From assembly GCA_017631725.1 (NCBI GenBank), contig JAGBSS010000241.1, positions 1 through 9,646 of the forward strand: a stretch of 9,646 nt of DNA. Direction: 5' to 3'. The DNA is from Clostridia bacterium (GTDB lineage Bacteria > Bacillota > Clostridia > Christensenellales > Borkfalkiaceae). Positions 6,643 to 9,646 of the stretch are shown in pieces. Below the pieces are notes generated by a model. The model searched no databases, was not told the origin of the DNA, and saw only the letters and a program-made list of their open reading frames with translations. A program made the translations under genes and the position numbers. Positions within the stretch are counted from its first letter, which is position 1. Each line of letters opens with the position of its first letter.

Positions 6643-7589
6643 ACTTTGGGCGTGTAATAAAAAAGGAAATAGTTGAAAAAGGCTTTAAGGACAAGTGTTG
6701 TAAAAAAGCGTTTTTATCTGGGCTTATTCGTGGGGCGGGTATGCTTTACGAGCAAGATGGGGAAATTGGTTTAGATATTCCTTTGTTAGATGAAGAAACG
6801 GCAACTCTTGTTAGTGGATATTTTCTTAACCTTTTCGGTTATGAAATAAGAGAGTTCTCCGCTTACGGCGATAAATTAAACAAGAGAGACGTTTTTTTAA
6901 TATCAATAAAAGGCGAAAAAGGACTTTTTATACTAAATGAGTTGGGAATTTTAATTTCCGATGGCGAAGAATACTCTGTTAATATGAAAATTTTTGGTGA
7001 TATTAACAAGAAAGAGTGTTGTCTTCGTGCGTTTATGAAAGGGTTATTTACTGCATCTGGCAGTTGTACCGTGCCATCTCTTAATGGTGTAGAGCAAACG
7101 GGGTATCATATAGAACTTTCATTTTACCACGCAGAAACGGCAAGTGAAATAAATGGTAAACTTGCTAATTCTGGCATAATAGCAAAAATTATGCGTAGAA
7201 AAGATAGATACATCGTTTACCTTAAAGCAGCCGAAGATATTAGTAATTTTTTAGCATTTATTGGGGCATCTCGCTCTGCATTAACTCTTACGGACATAAT
7301 AATTGCAAAAGAAATTACTAACACGTCTAACAGAAGAACAAATTGCGATTTAGCTAATTTAGAAAAGCAAGTTAGTGCATCGCAAAAGCAAATAAAAGCA
7401 ATTAACAAAATTTTTGCTTTAAAAGGCGAAAATTATTTAAAACAAGACCTTTTAACCGTTGCAAAAGCAAGAATAGATAACCCTGAAGAAACGTTATCAG
7501 AACTTGCAACAAGGTTAAACGTGTCTAAAAGTTGTTTAAATCACAGATTAAGAAAAATACTTTTAGTCGCAGAAAAGTTAGGGGAATAA
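6639..7589 (+). CDS. whiA: DNA-binding protein WhiA
   Basis: WhiA is a regulator conserved across Gram-positive bacteria. It controls sporulation division in Streptomyces and influences cell division and chromosome segregation in Bacillus. At 316 residues the length is typical. The N-terminal two thirds form a degenerate LAGLIDADG homing-endonuclease-like fold, seen at KKAFLSGLIRGAGML (about 22-36) and again at CCLRAFMKGLFTASGS. The linker RRTNCDLANLEKQVSASQKQI is a family signature. The C-terminal helix-turn-helix lies at about 286-307 (LSELATRLNVSKSCLNHRLRKI), with the family's SKS-NHRLRK core. It overlaps the PHP gene by 4 bases and ends 1 base before dnaE, so it is translated in one operon with them. 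In many Bacillota rapZ and yvcK precede whiA directly; here they do not. Recognition is secure; its targets in this organism are unknown. Confidence 0.96.
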   Translation: MNFGRVIKKEIVEKGFKDKCCKKAFLSGLIRGAGMLYEQDGEIGLDIPLLDEETATLVSGYFLNLFGYEIREFSAYGDKLNKRDVFLISIKGEKGLFILNELGILISDGEEYSVNMKIFGDINKKECCLRAFMKGLFTASGSCTVPSLNGVEQTGYHIELSFYHAETASEINGKLANSGIIAKIMRRKDRYIVYLKAAEDISNFLAFIGASRSALTLTDIIIAKEITNTSNRRTNCDLANLEKQVSASQKQIKAINKIFALKGENYLKQDLLTVAKARIDNPEETLSELATRLNVSKSCLNHRLRKILLVAEKLGE

Positions 7590-7590
7590 C

Positions 7591-9646
7591 ATGGCAGATT
7601 TCGTTCATTTACACGTTCATACAGAATACAGCCTTTTAGACGGAGCAACAAGAATTGACAAGGTTTTTAATGCTTGCCGTGCTAAAAACATGAAGGCAGT
7701 TGCCATAACCGACCACGGAAACATGTTTGGTACCTTAAAGTTTGCAAAGGCGGCTGCAAAAAACAACGCACAAGCGGAAAAATCTGGCGGAGAAAAAGTT
7801 TATCCTATTATTGGTTGCGAACTTTACGTTTGCGATGACATAAAAAAGAGAGAGCGTGGCTACGACCATTTAGTTTTGCTTTGCAAAAATAAAACGGGGT
7901 ATAAAAATCTAATTAAAATGGACTCTATTGCATACGTAGAAGGTATGTTTTATAAGCCCAGAATAGATTATAAAATTTTAAAAGAGCATAGCGAAGGGTT
8001 AGTATGCCTTTCCGGTTGTTTACAGGGCAGGGTTTCCAAGCATCTTGTAGAAAACGATTACGATAGTGCAGTTAAGGCTGCATTAATGCTTAAAGAAATT
8101 TTTAAAGACGATTTTTACATAGAAATACAAAACCACGGTTTAGACGATCAAAAAAGAATAAATCCACTTTTAGTAAAATTGGCAAGGGAAAATTCTATTC
8201 CACTCGTTGCCACTAACGACGTTCACTACGTAGAAAAAGATGACTGCGAAGTTCAAGACGTTGTTGCTTGTATTTCTACAAAAAGCACGATAGATGATCC
8301 ATCAAGGTTTAAAATGGACACCGACCAAGCATATTTAAAAACTCCAGAAGAAATGGAGCAAATTTTTGCATATATTCCAGATGCTTTGGAAAATAGTGTA
8401 AAAATTGCGATAAAATGTATGGAAGAGCCTGTTTTTGACCTTGACAAAAAGGGTGAACCAATAAGGGATAATTCTTTAGTTCCGGGCTACGTTCCATCTA
8501 CAGGACAAACCCCTTACGAATTTTTTAAAGAATTAGCAGAAAAAGGCTTAAGGGAAAGATATCCTGTTATTACTCCTGAAATTAGAGAGCGTTTCGACTA
8601 CGAGTTAGATACTATTTCTTCTATGGGATACGTAGAATACTACCTTATAGTTTGGGATTTTATTAACTACGCAAAAAGCATAGGTATTTCAGTTGGTGCC
8701 GGCAGAGGTAGTGGTGTTTCAAGTATTATTGCATATTCTGTTGGTATAACCGACGTAGAACCTTTAAAATACGACCTTGTATTTGAAAGATTTTTAAATA
8801 AAGAAAGGGTAAGCATGCCCGACTTTGATATAGACTTTCAAGACGATAGGCGTGGAGAAGTTGTTGAATATGTAAGAAATAAATACGGTGCAGAAAGAGT
8901 TGCTCAAATTGTAACTTTTGGTACTCTTGCCGCTAAACTTGCAATTAAAGACGTTGGCAGGGTTTATAGAGTGCCTTATTCTGAAATGGACAAAGTTACA
9001 AAACTTATGGATGCAACTCACGATATTTCAGAAAACTTTGGATTTAAAAAAGACAAAGATGGCAACGATGTAAGCATTAAAGAATTAAGAGATATTTACG
9101 AACAAGATGAAACTATTCGTAAAGTAGTAGATATGGCTATAAGGGTAGAAGATATGCCAAGACAAACGGGCATGCACGCAGCCGGTGTCGTTATTTGTGC
9201 AAAACCAATAGCTGAAAACGTTCCCCTTCAAAAAAGTGGCGAATACGACGTTACAACACAATTCGATATGGTTGAAGTAGAGCAACTTGGTATGCTTAAA
9301 ATGGACTTTTTGGGCTTAAGAACTTTAACCGATATAGCAAAAGCAAAGCAGTATATTAAAGAAGATTACGGAATAGAGTTAGACTTCCATAAATTAGGAT
9401 ACGAAGATGCCGAAGTTTACAAACTTATTGGAGAAGGGGAAACAGATGCCGTGTTCCAACTTGAAAGTCCGGGGATGAAACGCTTTATGCGTGACTTAAA
9501 ACCTTCTGTTTTCGAAGATATTATTGCGGGAATTTCAATGTATAGACCGGGGCCAATGGACTCTATACCAAAATACGTTAGGTACAAGCATAATCCTAAA
9601 GAAATTATATACAAAACCCCACTTTTAGAACCAATTTTAAAGGCAA
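7591..9646 (+). CDS. dnaE: DNA polymerase III subunit alpha, 3' end cut off by the window
   Basis: DnaE is a replicative C-family DNA polymerase. 685 codons are visible without a stop, roughly 60% of the usual 1,100-1,200. An N-terminal PHP domain starts at once (FVHLHVHTEYSLLDG, H6, H8, H10) and continues with TDHGN (D41, H42), GCELYV (E77), H93, SGC (C143) and NDVHY (D210, H212), so its metal-binding motifs appear retained. The polymerase palm has GRGS (371-374) and PDFDIDF, with D413 and D415 aligning with E. coli D401 and D403; D572 in KMDFLGL aligns with D555. GRGS is followed by GVSS rather than the usual AAGS or GAGS. The start ATG is one base after the whiA stop, with AGGGGA five bases upstream inside whiA. 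The absence of an exonuclease insertion argues against PolC. Whether it is the main or accessory replicase cannot be told from here. Confidence 0.96.
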   Translation, partial: MADFVHLHVHTEYSLLDGATRIDKVFNACRAKNMKAVAITDHGNMFGTLKFAKAAAKNNAQAEKSGGEKVYPIIGCELYVCDDIKKRERGYDHLVLLCKNKTGYKNLIKMDSIAYVEGMFYKPRIDYKILKEHSEGLVCLSGCLQGRVSKHLVENDYDSAVKAALMLKEIFKDDFYIEIQNHGLDDQKRINPLLVKLARENSIPLVATNDVHYVEKDDCEVQDVVACISTKSTIDDPSRFKMDTDQAYLKTPEEMEQIFAYIPDALENSVKIAIKCMEEPVFDLDKKGEPIRDNSLVPGYVPSTGQTPYEFFKELAEKGLRERYPVITPEIRERFDYELDTISSMGYVEYYLIVWDFINYAKSIGISVGAGRGSGVSSIIAYSVGITDVEPLKYDLVFERFLNKERVSMPDFDIDFQDDRRGEVVEYVRNKYGAERVAQIVTFGTLAAKLAIKDVGRVYRVPYSEMDKVTKLMDATHDISENFGFKKDKDGNDVSIKELRDIYEQDETIRKVVDMAIRVEDMPRQTGMHAAGVVICAKPIAENVPLQKSGEYDVTTQFDMVEVEQLGMLKMDFLGLRTLTDIAKAKQYIKEDYGIELDFHKLGYEDAEVYKLIGEGETDAVFQLESPGMKRFMRDLKPSVFEDIIAGISMYRPGPMDSIPKYVRYKHNPKEIIYKTPLLEPILKA

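Noticed and set aside
8253..8497. Two overlapping minus-strand open frames inside dnaE
   Set aside because: Both are antisense to the conserved PHP-to-palm region of dnaE, overlap each other, and have no coding signals.
1..9646. A defence island, phage or other new multi-gene system
   Set aside because: All genes but one belong to known housekeeping or conserved families in familiar order; no inverted repeats, integrase, transposase, direct repeat array or nuclease-type accessory gene was seen.

Overview
The window looks like core chromosome from a low-GC, Gram-positive-type bacterium (Bacillota, most likely a Clostridia-like lineage). The support is AT-rich DNA, all genes on one strand, strong AGGAG-type ribosome binding sites, rho-independent terminators, and two gene neighbourhoods typical of Bacillota. 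I cannot name the species. No mobile element, CRISPR array, tRNA, rRNA or phage gene was seen, and no intergenic gap exceeds about 90 bases.

Left part (1-3909): the 3' six-sevenths of pnp (polynucleotide phosphorylase) ends at a strong terminator (1820-1850). A membrane-anchored NodB-like (polysaccharide deacetylase-fold) protein and an M16 zinc peptidase follow, 8 bases apart, and close with a second strong terminator (3880-3909). The order pnp, deacetylase-like gene, M16 peptidase matches pnpA-ylxY-mlpA of Bacillus. The deacetylase-like protein has lost the Asp-Asp motif of active NodB enzymes.

Middle (3934-4932): a single orphan gene encodes a secreted or membrane-anchored protein resembling a family-1 extracellular solute-binding protein. 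It has no permease or ATPase beside it, no lipobox cysteine and no visible ribosome binding site. A TATAAT box sits six bases before its ATG, so a leaderless transcript is possible.

Right part (4935-9646): a good promoter (TTGAAA, 17 bases, TAAAAT) drives a tightly packed operon: murB (cell-wall precursor synthesis), a YcdX-like PHP phosphoesterase, whiA (DNA-binding regulator of division) and the first 685 codons of dnaE (DNA polymerase III alpha). The first two junctions overlap by 1 and 4 bases, and whiA and dnaE are 1 base apart. In many Clostridia rapZ and yvcK sit between the PHP gene and whiA; here they are absent.

No new multi-gene system was found. The points most worth a second look are the degenerate deacetylase, the orphan binding protein with its possible leaderless start, the missing rapZ-yvcK pair, and a strong codon-context bias: Asn, Asp and Tyr codons end in C almost always before Val codons, while Asp before Ala always ends in T.
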